A program made the translations under genes and the position numbers. DNA of 64,000 nt, taken from Ooceraea biroi. Its lineage: Eukaryota > Arthropoda > Insecta > Hymenoptera > Formicidae. Of the stretch, positions 25,101-34,206 are shown in pieces. The stretch lies in the NCBI RefSeq assembly GCF_003672135.1, contig NC_039513.1:15465591-15529590 (forward strand). The letters run 5' to 3'. Below the pieces are notes generated by a model. That model was not told the DNA's origin and searched no databases. It saw only the letters and a list, made by a program, of their open reading frames with translations. Numbering within the stretch: the first letter of the stretch is position 1; the number at the start of each line of letters is the position of its first letter.

Positions 25101-27827
25101 TCGGGATATCTCCGACACTTCCCGTCAGGCTCTCATGCAGGATCGTTAGGTGCGGTCTGTCTGGCTGCGCGAGGCTACCAATTGTGAAAGGAAACTCTTC
25201 CTGCTTCTGGCCTTTAGCCAATCTCTTCGAACCTTCGCTTCCAGTTCTACTGAGTCGCCTCTCTTTGACTTCCCTGCCGTCCTCGCCCGTCTCCTCGATC
25301 TCCTCGCCGTTATCAGACATTTTCGACAGATCTAAGAGGATTTCCGGCTTGAGATTTCGCACAGAGATCTTGTGGTCTTCGGCGGTTTCGAGCTTCTCCT
25401 CTGTCAAAGTAGTTTCCGAGGTCGATTTCGCCAAGGCGGGCAGCTGCAACGTCGACGCGACGTCGACCACTTCCGGCGACGGTGCCCGCATCAATCTCGC
25501 CTTAACCGTCTCGGAAACCACTGCTACTTCCGGCGGCGAGTAGATCTCGATTCTAGTAGTCGCCTCTTCGAAACGAAGCGTCGAAGCTGAAGCGGATGCC
25601 TCTTCCGCTGTAATGATTCTGGCGGTCACTAGTTGAACTTCCGGCAGCAAGTCGGTTACCTGTGTGGTGCGCAACATGATTTAATATTTAATTAGTCAAG
25701 GCTAAAGTCGTATAGTTTTGAAAAGCAGCGATTCACTCACCTGGTCGCTCGTATCTTCAAAGAAGATTTCTTGAACGTCCTCTTGGATTCTGACACCCTT
25801 CTTCTCCTCCAACAACGACTCTCTCGAGGACTCTCTGGAGAAGGAGTCTCGCCTTTTCCTCAATGAGCTAGGACGCTTTACAGGCTCTTGAACCGCCGGT
25901 TCGGATTGTTGAGCGTCTGGAACGATTGTCGTTGTTCGCTCCAAGATTGGCCGTTGTCTTTTGCTCTCCGAGAGTCTCTTAGTGTCTTTTGCAGTCGTTT
26001 TTGAGTCTTTCCGGGAGTCCTTCGTCTCCTCTACCGTCTCAGGCACGCTCTTTAGGCTCTCTTTTCTCTTTGTCGACGCAATAGACGTTTCGACTACCGT
26101 TGGGGGGCTCACAATTTTCTCTTCTCTGCCAATAACCGATGGACGTTTGACTCGTTGCTCCGATTGCTCGTCGACCACTTCAGGAACGGTGATCTCCGCC
26201 ATCACGAGGCTCATGTCCGGGTAACTCGGGATGCTGTGTCTCGTCAGGAACTCCGTCACCCTCTCGATACACTCCTGCTCTTTCAGGCTCTTTCTCTCCT
26301 CCCGCGTTCGTCGATACGGCTCGTCCTCCAGCGATTCCAGCCGCCGCCTCGACGACTCTTCCTCCAGCTTGCGCTCGCTCTTGGCTGACCTCTTCCCCGA
26401 CTTCTTCGATCGTCTCTTACCTTCTTCCTTCTCCGTGAAGACCTTCTTCTTGGCGCCCTTCTCCGACGATGTGTCCGATCGCTCCAGCGTTTCCCGCGAC
26501 GTAGACGTCCGCCCTTCGGATTCCACGCTGCTGTGACGCTTCAGGCTCTTTCTGCGTTCCGCCTTTTCCGTCTCTCGCAAGGATTTCATCGTCGCGGTCA
26601 CCCTGGATACTTCTTCCGCGCTGGAGGACGGTTCCTCCTGAACGGGCGGCACCCGGTCTAGTTCCAGGGACGCTTGCTTCTTCAATTTCACTTTCGGACC
26701 CACCTTCTCCATCCTCGCCGCCACGTCCTTCGTGTGCCTGGGTATTCTCGTAGTCTCGACGATTATCGTGCCGCCGTACGACACGATGCTCGTCTCCTCG
26801 AGCATCGTCTTCGACGTGGTCGGGTAGAACTCGTGAATAATCTCGACGTCGTTATCAACGTCGACGTATCTGGTCGGCGAGCGTTTATCTCGATGATGGA
26901 GCTTGGCCGGCCGCCGCGCCGGACTACAGATCGGCGTCAGCGGAGAAGCGTCCTTCCACTGCTCTTCTTCCTCGTCCTCATCGACTTCCGGTTTGTTCGT
27001 TGATGTTTCGGTTATTCCTGCAAAAAAATAACGCTCGAATACTTTTTATTGTGAAGTAGCTCGAAGTGCGCAAGTACCTACATCGTATCCTTAGATTAAT
27101 CATCTTTGAGATGATAAATTTTCTGAAGTGATAAGTTTTCGCGTCAACGTCGACGCGCATATTAATAAATTGTTCAGAATAAATTGATTTCTCTACTTGA
27201 GCGATTGGAGGGGGAGGAAGGCTTGCAAGGATATTGCATGTTGCAGCGCGGTACGTTTTCGTGTGTATCTGTGAAGGAAGTTAATCTGGCTACAAAATCA
27301 AAATTAATGGTTTCCGTATATCAAACTGCGGTGAATAGTAATGGCAAATTGCCACGTTACGATATATCTAGCGCGGAAGAAGATCTCGCTTGTGTCAGAG
27401 GAAGAAAGGGATCTCGTGTGCAGAAATCACGATAGTGTCTCGCGAAACACGGCCCGACACATCCCCGTTTCGGAACAATAGCAACGTCCGAAACCGGCCG
27501 TGTCCCGGATACACTCGTTATTGAATGCAGCATGATTTATACGACTCGCTTTTAAAGCAAAACACGGCATCCTACACAAAGGAAGAGCTTTGAAAAGACT
27601 AGATTTTTCATAAAAGGACTGAGAAATTGCAAAGACACAGTGACATACATTGTCGTTGAGCAGCGGCTTATCGAAACAGAAATTTTACCTATATAAAAAA
27701 ATTTATTAAATAAAAGAATCATACCTGATCTTGAAGAAAGCATGTCTTCAAGCTCGGCCGCGCGATCGGTGGTTTCGCTCTCGTTGGGGAAACTTTTGCT
27801 CCGTTTGATCTTCGGTGTTACCTTCTG
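5771..27827 (-). CDS. inaD: INAD-like multi-PDZ scaffold, 21 exons, 5' end unresolved
   Basis: In flies INAD organises phototransduction in the rhabdomere by binding TRP, the phospholipase C NorpA and eye PKC. Twenty-one exons join in phase to 1739 codons plus a stop. Residues 1 to about 1000 are charged and low complexity. PDZ domains follow at roughly 1003-1095, 1302-1388, 1421-1506, 1555-1645 and 1651-1733. Family identity rests on the DEFGYTA stretch before PDZ2, GHKDR in PDZ2, GRCHLNAS, the EGKH and GDMILAVNQD stretches of PDZ3, and the domain order, all close to remembered fly INAD. Fly INAD is about 670 residues with PDZ1 near its start, so the N-terminal extension is unusual. The first exon here begins in phase 0 after a splice acceptor, so at least one more exon lies upstream. 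It could instead be annotated as the 3' half of one MPDZ-like gene with patj. Confidence 0.9.
6014..6148 (-). CDS. inaD: inaD exon 20: PDZ4 last strand and PDZ5 start
   Basis: 45 codons. ITMTVLRHEKP ends PDZ4, and only about six residues separate it from PDZ5 (YEVEIQKKTGRGAGICF), so the two form a tandem as in fly INAD. The PDZ5 loop is GAGI rather than GLGF. Acceptor TTGCAG, donor TTG/GTGAGT. Confidence 0.94.
6383..6541 (-). CDS. inaD: inaD exon 19: PDZ4 core
   Basis: 53 codons (NGVFVLDMFPEGAAGKDGRL, then GDQILSMC), an unmistakable PDZ stretch corresponding to MPDZ PDZ10. Acceptor TTATAG, donor ACT/GTACGT. Confidence 0.94.
6716..6861 (-). CDS. inaD: inaD exon 18: PDZ4 start, no GLGF loop
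   Basis: 48 codons after the shared Ser. A Lys-rich linker is followed by KILIGTEVAIEF. The loop region reads EKDEVVGIFIAGGAD in place of GLGF. Remembered fly PDZ4 is likewise irregular. Acceptor ATTCCAG, donor ATG/GTGAGT. Confidence 0.9.
6993..7143 (-). CDS. inaD: inaD exon 17: PDZ3 end and lysine-rich linker
   Basis: 50 codons plus 1 base. ATELLKKAEGVVRLTV closes PDZ3, then a Lys/Gln/Ser linker follows. The donor is chosen as TAT/GTAAGT, because it completes a Ser codon with exon 18. A Lys/Glu-rich linker sits at the same place in fly INAD. Confidence 0.92.
7236..7307 (-). CDS. inaD: inaD exon 16: PDZ3 middle
   Basis: 24 codons (AGLQVGDMILAVNQDSLLG). The GDMxLAVNQD run is shared with remembered fly INAD PDZ3. 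Acceptor GTTGCAG, donor GAG/GTTTGT. Confidence 0.94.
7386..7487 (-). CDS. inaD: inaD exon 15: PDZ3 core
   Basis: 34 codons with a YGLGIMII binding loop, EGKH, and GIFVSDIQEESAAEQ. In flies this domain binds the TRP C-terminus. Acceptor CCGTAG, donor CAG/GTAACT. Confidence 0.94.
7645..7698 (-). CDS. inaD: inaD exon 14: PDZ3 first strand, GC donor
   Basis: 18 codons (VYIDYDKYKGVHEVQVKK), the first strand of PDZ3. The downstream splice site reads AAG/GCAAGT, a classic GC-AG intron. Phase 0 continues correctly into exon 15, and no GT donor gives the same product. Confidence 0.88.
7939..8005 (-). CDS. inaD: inaD exon 13: PDZ2-PDZ3 linker
   Basis: 22 codons after the shared Arg (SKAVDDIAVKPIVQFPPTLDD). 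The VKPI and FP spacing matches the linker that follows PDZ2 in fly INAD. Acceptor GTTACAG, donor GAC/GTAAGT. Confidence 0.92.
8111..8205 (-). CDS. inaD: inaD exon 12: PDZ2 end
   Basis: 31 codons plus 2 bases (INGCVLQGRCHLNASALIKG, then RFKIILYR). It is too short to stand out as an open frame, but it continues exon 11 in phase and matches the GRCHLNAS helix of PDZ2. Acceptor CATTTAG, donor CG/GTGAGA. Confidence 0.93.
8545..8741 (-). CDS. inaD: inaD exon 11: PDZ2 first part
   Basis: 65 codons after the shared Met. KIQKKYQNLG leads into PDZ2 (LEKDRRGLGISLAGHKDRNR, then VCGLNPKGAA, ending GDEILE). GLGI is the carboxylate-binding loop. In flies PDZ2 contacts eye PKC. Acceptor TTTGCAG, donor GAG/GTAGCT. 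Confidence 0.95.
9070..9160 (-). CDS. inaD: inaD exon 10: DEFGY element before PDZ2
   Basis: 30 codons plus 1 base. It begins ISRKSAGN and ends KEDEFGYTA. The SAGN and DEFGYT stretches also occur just before PDZ2 in fly INAD and before PDZ8 in vertebrate MPDZ (from memory), a strong orthology mark. The split codon gives Met. Confidence 0.93.
9245..9446 (-). CDS. inaD: inaD exon 9: acidic linker
   Basis: 67 codons. A Ser/Asp/Glu patch (SSDESSDEEDTR) offers strong casein kinase 2-type sites. A DEDTR-like stretch also precedes PDZ2 in remembered fly INAD, so the patch is probably ancestral. Acceptor GATTCAG, donor GAG/GTAACG. Confidence 0.9.
9643..9740 (-). CDS. inaD: inaD exon 8: linker
   Basis: 32 codons plus 2 bases (AGLEDGDAQS to GSSSR), Ser-rich. 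Acceptor TGTGCAG, donor AAG/GTGTGT. The split Arg codon is completed by the first base of exon 9. Confidence 0.85.
10469..10645 (-). CDS. inaD: inaD exon 7: Ser/Pro linker
   Basis: 59 codons starting SPEHGSSVHE, with SSSSGISPSTPTTS and RRKPSPVSPARS. It is disordered linker between PDZ1 and PDZ2 with several Ser-Pro sites. Acceptor TTGCAG, donor CAG/GTCGGT, phase 0. The 4.5-kb intron before it could hide further linker exons. Confidence 0.85.
11700..12190. other. GC-rich, multi-frame-open block in inaD intron
   Basis: About 490 bases of high GC and many CpGs, with open frames of 80-105 codons on both strands. Candidate alternative promoter or first exon for a short inaD transcript starting before PDZ2, or a missed linker exon. 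No core promoter motif was clear. Confidence 0.3.
12720..13140. repeat. CT-rich tract and GA microsatellite
   Basis: Pyrimidine-rich DNA with CT runs (about 12753-12776 and repeatedly in 12905-13040), then an uninterrupted GA run at about 13107-13135. Simple-sequence DNA. The open frames across it are composition artefacts. Confidence 0.85.
13963..13986. repeat. AGGC tetranucleotide microsatellite
   Basis: About five tandem copies of AGGC on the plus strand. Confidence 0.85.
15141..15266 (-). CDS. inaD: inaD exon 6: PDZ1 end
   Basis: 42 codons with GDRIIEVDGVDLR and the alpha-B helix (THERAVEVIQ), finishing PDZ1 at CLLVQSLVHL. Acceptor TTTCAG, donor TTG/GTGAGA, phase 0. In MPDZ the matching domain is PDZ7. 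Confidence 0.93.
15774..15878 (-). CDS. inaD: inaD exon 5: PDZ1 middle
   Basis: 35 codons, TTTCAG acceptor and AAG/GTAACG donor, phase 0 on both sides. It encodes the PDZ1 loop and second strand (SGIFIKNVLPNSPAG), a classic PDZ stretch. Confidence 0.93.
15879..17655 (-). other. inaD intron within PDZ1
   Basis: A 1.8-kb intron splitting PDZ1 after SIVGGK. A short CT run lies near 16021-16034 and a seven-G run near 17221. No gene or repeat family was recognised. Confidence 0.7.
17656..18745 (-). CDS. inaD: inaD exon 4: repeat-bearing linker and start of PDZ1
   Basis: 363 codons. It opens with a Pro/Arg segment (RRKSIPIPRDLP) and continues through a highly acidic region with a fourfold VQTQT/KSxQC repeat. 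It ends in the first strands of PDZ1 (RLVEIYREP, then SLGLSIVGGK). The PDZ start resembles vertebrate MPDZ PDZ7 more than fly INAD PDZ1. The donor is AAG/GTACGC. The acceptor is a pyrimidine tract ending CAAG, slightly off consensus but required by phase. An in-frame ATG at 18813 lies 68 bases upstream of the acceptor with no intervening stop and could start a shorter isoform of about 1100 residues. Confidence 0.9.
17950..18348 (-). repeat. inaD: Fourfold peptide repeat in INAD linker
   Basis: Four degenerate copies are encoded at 18307-18348 (VQTQTVQESKSTQC), 18169-18210 (VQTQTQGEDKSVQC), 18076-18108 (EQIQESKSIQC) and 17950-17985 (VQTYQESKAIQC). Copies 1, 2 and 4 follow SPKE or SPRRE. The K-[SA]-[TVI]-Q-C core and TQT element resemble the K-x-T-Q-T motif bound by dynein light chain LC8. 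The binding role is inference. Confidence 0.8.
18746..18813 (-). CDS. inaD: Possible alternative start extension for short INAD isoform
   Basis: ATG at 18811-18813 opens MSATKSLINRAIADSD and runs in frame through the exon 4 acceptor into exon 4. A transcript initiating upstream of here and skipping the 25-27.8 kb exons would encode about 1101 residues. Adenines precede the ATG at -1 and -2, but -3 is T. Chance is quite possible at 23 codons. Confidence 0.3.
20130..21170. promoter_or_regulatory. CpG-rich block, candidate internal inaD promoter
   Basis: About 1 kb with dense CpG, GCGC and CA/CG alternation (for example a CA-rich run at 20731-20760 and GCGC runs near 20795 and 20965), open in up to six frames. 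It lies 1.4-2.4 kb upstream of the ATG at 18813 on the transcribed strand. Function inferred from composition and position only. Confidence 0.3.
22590..23520. other. Pyrimidine-rich block in inaD intron
   Basis: Over 900 bases of strongly C/T-biased plus strand, giving overlapping open frames of 140-200 codons rich in Ser, Leu, Phe and Arg. No family resemblance. The bias, not selection for protein, explains the open frames. Confidence 0.6.
25058..25659 (-). CDS. inaD: inaD exon 3: acidic/Ser-Thr-rich region
   Basis: 200 codons plus 2 bases between CACACAG and AG/GTAAGA. It starts VTDLLPEVQL and ends AKESAAS. It is rich in Glu, Thr and Ser with no recognised domain. The two spare bases combine with the first base of exon 4 to give Ser, which confirms the junction. 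Confidence 0.85.
25741..27017 (-). CDS. inaD: inaD exon 2: long charged region
   Basis: 425 codons with no stop, preceded by TGCAG and followed by CAG/GTGAGT. The composition is Glu, Lys, Arg and Ser rich and probably disordered. One less charged island, beginning ECIERVTEFL and ending near SLVMAEI (about 26180-26278), has alternating hydrophobics and could be a folded or partner-binding segment. No known domain was recognised. The open frame and matching phases on both sides support it as coding. Confidence 0.85.
27725..27827 (-). CDS. inaD: inaD exon 1 of the reconstruction (internal exon)
   Basis: 34 codons plus 1 base, basic then acidic (KVTPKIKRSKSF near its start). The acceptor is a tandem TAGCAG, so the exon may start at 27827 or 27824 and include or drop one Gln. 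The donor is G/GTATGA and leaves phase 1, which the next exon completes to Gly. There is no stop between the acceptor and the internal ATG (MLSSRS), so the upstream part is probably coding. That ATG has G at -3 and remains a possible start. Confidence 0.75.
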
Positions 27828-30718
27828 CTACAAAATCGAGCAGCGCAAAAAACGAGCAAAAGGGATAAAAGTTAGATATGATTAATATACATATATATCA
27901 ATAATTACTATCATACTAATTTATATTAAATTCTACATCTGAACAGTAGAACTAGTTTATTCGCACGTAAAGACAAAAACTACAATTTTTCAAGCCGCAA
28001 TTATAACTGAGAGAAAACGTGATAAATTTCGTAATACTTGTAATGAATATTTATGCAGCTTGCGGGTTCTATATTTTTCGGTGCACAATTCTCTGATGAA
28101 AATTTATGTAAATGTCCGACTGCACTAACACGCCAGCATGCAACTAATTGACGCAACTGTGATTGATGTCAAAACAAGGACAATTCCATCGATACATTTG
28201 AACTGTATTGATATGTTAATCAGGGGTCTCATGTATATGGATTTCTGCAAATTTCGATCTATACAGAAATTTAAATGGATTAACAAATTTCGATAATGTA
28301 CCGCAAACAATGTGATAAATCACTGTGACGGGAATCAATAACCAAGCGCAATCTGCGCTTGTGTATGATTTGTGCTCTATCGAGGATTGCTTCAGGCTGA
28401 ATTTTCCAAAGGAAAAGTAAGATATGTCGTTTGGAACGTTATACAGATACATGCGTTACTCAACAATGTTTGCTTCGTAATCTTTTCGTTACCGCTAATC
28501 CAGTTAGGGGAATAGTTTTATACAAATAGGATTGTCTAGAAATCCATAGACATCGACGATGCAAGGACGGCGTTGCATCGCACTTTAATAAAATTGAGGA
28601 TAACGAATGCCGGAGATGGTCGAGATGTCAGAAATGCAGTGTCGGTGTTTCGATTCCAGTATATGCAGATATAAGCGTTCGCGTAATTAACACGGTGACT
28701 CATTAAAGAAGACGGTCTAATTGGAAGATTACAAGATGCTATCTTTATTGCGGGCGTGCACTTATTTGCATGCTGTGTTAACTAAATTAGATTGTAGGGA
28801 GCATCAGCCGATTAAATAATTGATCGAATCAAGGAGGAGCTAATTCAGCTGGTATTAAGAAAGGGATCGAACGAGGGGTTTTACGTCTACGGATTACCGC
28901 ATCGCTAGACGACAGGGAAGCGGATTTCAACGTCGCAATCATTTCCATCGTTACGCAACACCCTCAGGAATTGCTCGTCGCTCGTTTCGTTTCTTTCAAA
29001 CCCAGTTCTTTCGAACCAATCGAGCAACTCGATCAACTCGTGTCAAGTAACGATTAATGCACTTGAATGATAAAGAAATTATCGACGTTCTCTCCAATCT
29101 TTCTCGTGGACGAAAACCGTTTAAATCGATAGGCGAACATCTCTGCAAGTTGCACTTGCACGAGCGTTTGGAAATTGATTAATTAATTCTCTTCTAGGTT
29201 TAACGACGAGTTGCCACTTTTCCCAGTTATTAACAAAAAAAGATACTTAAGGATACCTAAATAAAATAAGTTAATATAGGAATAATAGCAATTTATATAA
29301 ATATGCGAACAGCGTAACAGAAAGAAATATGGAGACTTACCTATGTTATATAGCAATTTCATATATTCATATATTTCCGAGATTATCATCTGATTCATGC
29401 AGTTTGATACGCCACTAACAATGACGGATTCGTGTCGAGAGTACCAGTTGCATTACGGAACATCCATATTATTTTATCAGTCTATTTTTCGTGAAAATGC
29501 AGTAATGATGCACCGTGTAAATATGTAAATTATAATGGCGCAAATTTACAATCGCATAAATTTATAACGGTGTGATTTTCCAAATTATTGATTGCAAAGT
29601 AATTGTTCATTACATAAATAGGTTCATAAATAAGTTCGTGTTTTAAGCACGATTTTCTGTAATTACGTACGTATTATAAATACGTAAATACAGTGAAAAC
29701 TTGTATTAAATATTGAGGGTTTTAATTAATTAATGAATGGTATTAACAATGTTACCGCAATGTTGGCAATAACAATGTTATAAGACAGCGATTTCACAAA
29801 GTGAAATCTCTCGAGGACAAAACGCTGTAAAACAATAATTCGGGCAACAATTGGCAAAAATATTCCACATTAACATCTTTCTGTATCATGCTTTCGGTAT
29901 ATTTCTATATTTCTGATAAAATGTAACAAAGTTAATGATACATTTTCATAACGATCGTGAAACTTTAAATACATCAAGAATGGCAAGGCCGAGAAAGAAG
30001 GAAATTACAAAATCGTCGTCATTAAAAGTCGTTTGATTTGGTACGTTGTACGAGAATTCCTTACGTAACAAGTGAAGGTTCAATATCGACGTGAAAATCA
30101 AGAGAACATCGTCGATTGAACATCGTCGATCATGTTAATTACCCATAGATTAAGTCATTAAGCTCAGAATATTAGCGAAAGGGAGAAGAATCTCGGACAA
30201 ACGAAAGGACGGGACATTCGGTTTCTCTTTTCTCTTTTGCGCTCGCAACGTACGCGCGTATGAAATTACATCGAGTTCGCTCCTTGTGTGCTCCCTTTCT
30301 TTCTGAGTAAATAACCAACTGTCATTATTAAAATGGGCATAAACGAGGACGTGGTGCTTAATCATGGTAACTTGTTATTTATTTTCTATTTCTTTTGGTT
30401 TCTTTTCTTTTTGGTCGGTAACTGCGGTAAACGTATATAACTCGCATCGGGAATGCGTCCGCCTCGGCGCTTATGCCTCGCTCTGAAAAAGCAAACAGAA
30501 ATACCATAATTAGTGAGACATACGTGTATGGGTATACACGTGACTTACAGTATTTTCGACAGAGTAAATTTTTACCACGCGACATTCTCTCGCTAAGATC
30601 TACGAAGCGCACTAACGTCTCACTATGGCTCTATCCTTCTCAGTATTCTTTCACGCGGTTTGTATGCGAAATGAAATGCTCGAATTTTAGAAAGATGTGG
30701 GAAAGATGCATGAGGGAA

Positions 30719-30740
30719 AGATACATACATACATACATAG
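30719..30740. repeat. ATAC tetranucleotide microsatellite
   Basis: Four to five tandem copies of the four-base unit ATAC on the plus strand. Confidence 0.8.
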
Positions 30741-32359
30741 AAAGTATTTCTAGAATGGACAGATTCGATCGTATGTGCGTTTGGCAAGTGCGAAACGCAC
30801 GATGGGAACAGAGGACGACGAATCGATACATTCATATACAATACAATATTTATTTAATATTTTACACATAAAGATACATGAAGAAAGAAGAGTAAGATAT
30901 GCATTCAGTCACTAGCAGCTACTAAAAGTACTTCAGACGTCACACACATTTTTTGCAGAAATGTGAAAACATTTGCAGAGAAATATGAAAACCGTAAGCG
31001 AAAATAAATGGCACGTGTATCTATCAATTATACAAAGAACATATTATGAAATATTCCAGAAGATCCAACATTAACAGACGCGGAGCAATATCTCAAATTT
31101 TTCTAGAATAGAGACTGGCGTAAAGTTCATGTTCCAGAAGAGAAATATGCGCAACAATAAATCCCGAAGTTAAGTCGGACCTCGTTTTCCTAGCGAACGA
31201 GTCGAGCAGCTATCTGCGTATCTATCACTGGCTAAATAATAGCACCGGGGTGAGGCAGAAATTTGTCTCATGGTAATGAGAATAAAAGCGCGTGGGAGAC
31301 ACACAAGCAAGATGTACATACACCCACCCATATACACACATAGACACACGAGCGTGGTCCCAATAAATGCACCTGTGGACGCAGGTGCCTTGATAAGAAC
31401 GAGCGACTTACGTAATAACCGCGGACTGCGATATGCTTCGACAAAGAGTTGTATCTTGCCGGCCGAGGGACGCCGGCAGAAAGTTGCGCGGCAAGGGAAT
31501 CGTGAAGAACTTTTCCGCAAACTTTTCCCTCGGGTTCTTCAAGAATAGAGACACGACAAATGTGCGTCAGCGCACTTTAAAGAAGACGTACACTCGCGCA
31601 GTCCCGTTGTCACAATGCACGTAGAAAGACCTTTCATTTTGCCGTTATATTTTTTATATTTATATTTCCTCAGAATTGTAATATAACGGTAGTTGCGCGC
31701 GCAATATCTTTTCTTCGAATGTCCTCGACCGCGTTCATTAATTTAATTATTGTCACTCATCTTGCTTTACCCGGTAGAGAGGATTTTTTCTCTAGTTTTA
31801 TTCATTTCACTTCGATTGCGTAATTTTTCGGACGACTTTCGGCGGAAAATGTCTTTGTCCGCAGCGAGTTTATGCATCGCGTTTTTGTTACACGAACGGG
31901 AATGCACGATCTCTCTGTTCTCGCGACAGCCAATTCAACAGAAAGCTTTTTAGAAGATTTTTAGCGAACGTTTCGAGTCGCGATTCTTAAAGCACGATTG
32001 CTGATACTTATTTCAACGTCGCGCGGTACAGATTGCGACCGTGTTATGAATGAGTTGCACTTAACATTGAAATAAATAGCCTGCTCTACAAAGCAAGAAA
32101 TTCCAAGCATGCTACAACACGACAGGTAGATCTAGAACAGTGACGCACGTTCGCCACGTCTTCTTCTTCTTCTCTAGTATGCGAATTACCATTCTAGCAA
32201 ACACTTGCAAGGGGGAAAACAGCTCTGATGTGACCATCAAATAAATACAAACGATTGGCAACGAAGACCAAAGGAGAAACTTGGATCGTGCATCCTTGAA
32301 GTCTAAAGTTGCATTCAGCGCTCGCGCCGGCAAGAAAACTTTTCTGGGATTATTCTTAC

Positions 32360-32374
32360 GCGTGTGCGGGTCAT
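32360..32374 (-). CDS. inaD: Candidate first coding exon of inaD (5 codons)
   Basis: On the minus strand an ATG followed by four codons (MTRTR) ends at a good donor, CGC/GTAAGA, in phase 0. That is the phase needed to join the exon at 27827. An in-frame TAA lies just upstream, so it would be a true start. The start context is poor (C at -3), and such short matches arise by chance. Confidence 0.2.
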
Positions 32375-33987
32375 GGGGATCCCACGTTAACGTTTTATGC
32401 AGCTGCGCAAATAAAGCTCGCGATAGACACTATGCACACACAGTGACGGAGAGAAGAAGGGAGGGCAGAGAACAACGAGAACGACAGCGACATTAATGAC
32501 ATCGACAGTAATGACCAAAAAAAAAGAAAAAAAAAGAAAAGAACGATAAAAAAACACAGAAATGATAACGGCAACGACAGTAAGAACGATGACGATCACA
32601 CAAGTACGCTAATGGTAACAGTAACGTTAATGACGACAGCAAATATGAGAATAATTAATCGTGACTCTCGCGTGCCTTCGAGACTCGGCTCTAAAGATAG
32701 TAACAAGAGCTTCACGTTCTAAGCGGTGAAGTAAAAAGGAAGCCTGGAGAAGAATCGATTTTTATTACGTAACTTGCGGCTCAGATATCCCAGCGAGGCT
32801 ACCATCTCGAGGCTTATGTACCATCCGTTCGCCCGTTCGAAGTAGTTCGAGTATCGGGAAGGCGGTCGGAAGAGTTCAGGTATAAACAGGTTGCGAGTAA
32901 GTAGTAAACGCATGTATCGATCCCCACACGAGCCTCTTGATAATAGTGAAGAAAGGTGCCAGTGAGTAGTAGACAGTAGTGGAATGGTAGTAGAGCTCTA
33001 CAAAAAGGCGAAAAGTTTGACATACGAGCTTGCTTGTGAGAGTTCGGTTAAAAATTGTTAAAGAGGTCTGAGAGACAGCGAAAAGGAAAAGGCGACACAG
33101 TCAAAAGAAGGGAAGAAATAAAGAGAGAAAGAAAAACGAAACAGGAAGAAGAAAAAATAAGAAGATAAACAAATCGGAGACTTATATCGTTCAACGTGTA
33201 CTTGATCTTTACTTGCCTCGTTACGTTCTCTCGATTTCTACTGTCTTTTCTTTTCCTCTCTTTTTTTCACTCTTTCGTCTCTTTTTTTTCTCTTACTCGG
33301 GCTATTACTTTTGCCGGTGGCACGAATCACTCTTTTTCACGCGTTTTCCTTGCATTTCTCTCTCGTTCATCCTCTACCACCTGTCTTGTCTTTTCTCACA
33401 ATCAGTGTCAGTTTCTCACTCTCTCTCTCTTTCTTTCCGTCTGTCTCGCATCCACGTGTTTCACACTCGCATTTCCTATTCAAATTTTCCATTCACTTGT
33501 CTCGGATATCTCACGTTTCTTTTTCTACTACGTATATCTACTGCTTTCTTTCTGCTTAAAAAAAAAACTATTCTTTCTCTATACACGTACATATATCTTT
33601 CTCTCTCTCGCGCGCGCTTTCATTTTCGCTCTCCTTTCTCACTCTCTCTTTCTCTCTATTTTTCTCGTATTCGCCCGACTGCAAAGAGACAGATGGCAGA
33701 TGTGACATAGTAGATGTAAGGAAGAAACATAATTCCTCAAAACGAACGCAACTTGCTAAACAAAGATCACTAGTACGGTCGTGTGTGTTCTCGTGAGTTT
33801 GAAAGAATTTTGGAAACATGTGAGAGAAGTCAATCGAATGCAATAAAGTTGTTTTGTTCAGCTACTCTACCAGGCAACTTTCATTCACTATTACAATCGT
33901 TTTGTTCTGTACTTACTTAGTTCGATGGTCGGCAATATAAAGCCAGCCGCGGTAAACACCGAGCTCTATTACCGAAAACCTCTTTCT

Positions 33988-34019
<32 letters not shown>

Positions 34020-34206
34020 TTCTTTCTCTCGCTCTCGTTCACCGTATCTTTCTCCATTTCAGACGATGCAACGTCGAATCGAAGAAATCGAAGAAATAAT
34101 CGTACACGTCTCACGTTCGCCAGATACCTCTCTTTCTCTCTTTTACCTCTCTCTCTCTCTCTCTTTCTCACTCTCTCTCTTTCTCACTCTCTCTCTCTCT
34201 CTCTCG
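33988..34206. repeat. C run and CT microsatellites
   Basis: Eleven C residues at 33988-33998 run into a CT repeat to about 34019. A second longer CT tract with few interruptions spans about 34147-34205. Confidence 0.9.

Noticed and set aside
29341..29398. Minus-strand ATG exon (MNQMIISEIYEY) with strong ATAG/GTAAGT donor
   Set aside because: The only open frame ends in phase 1, incompatible with the next exon; it could still be an untranslated exon.
31416..31544. Minus-strand stretch with a strong GTAAGT donor as an inaD first exon
   Set aside because: The protein-like frame (KNPREKFAEKFF) ends in phase 2, which does not fit the phase-0 exon at 27827, and there is no start codon.
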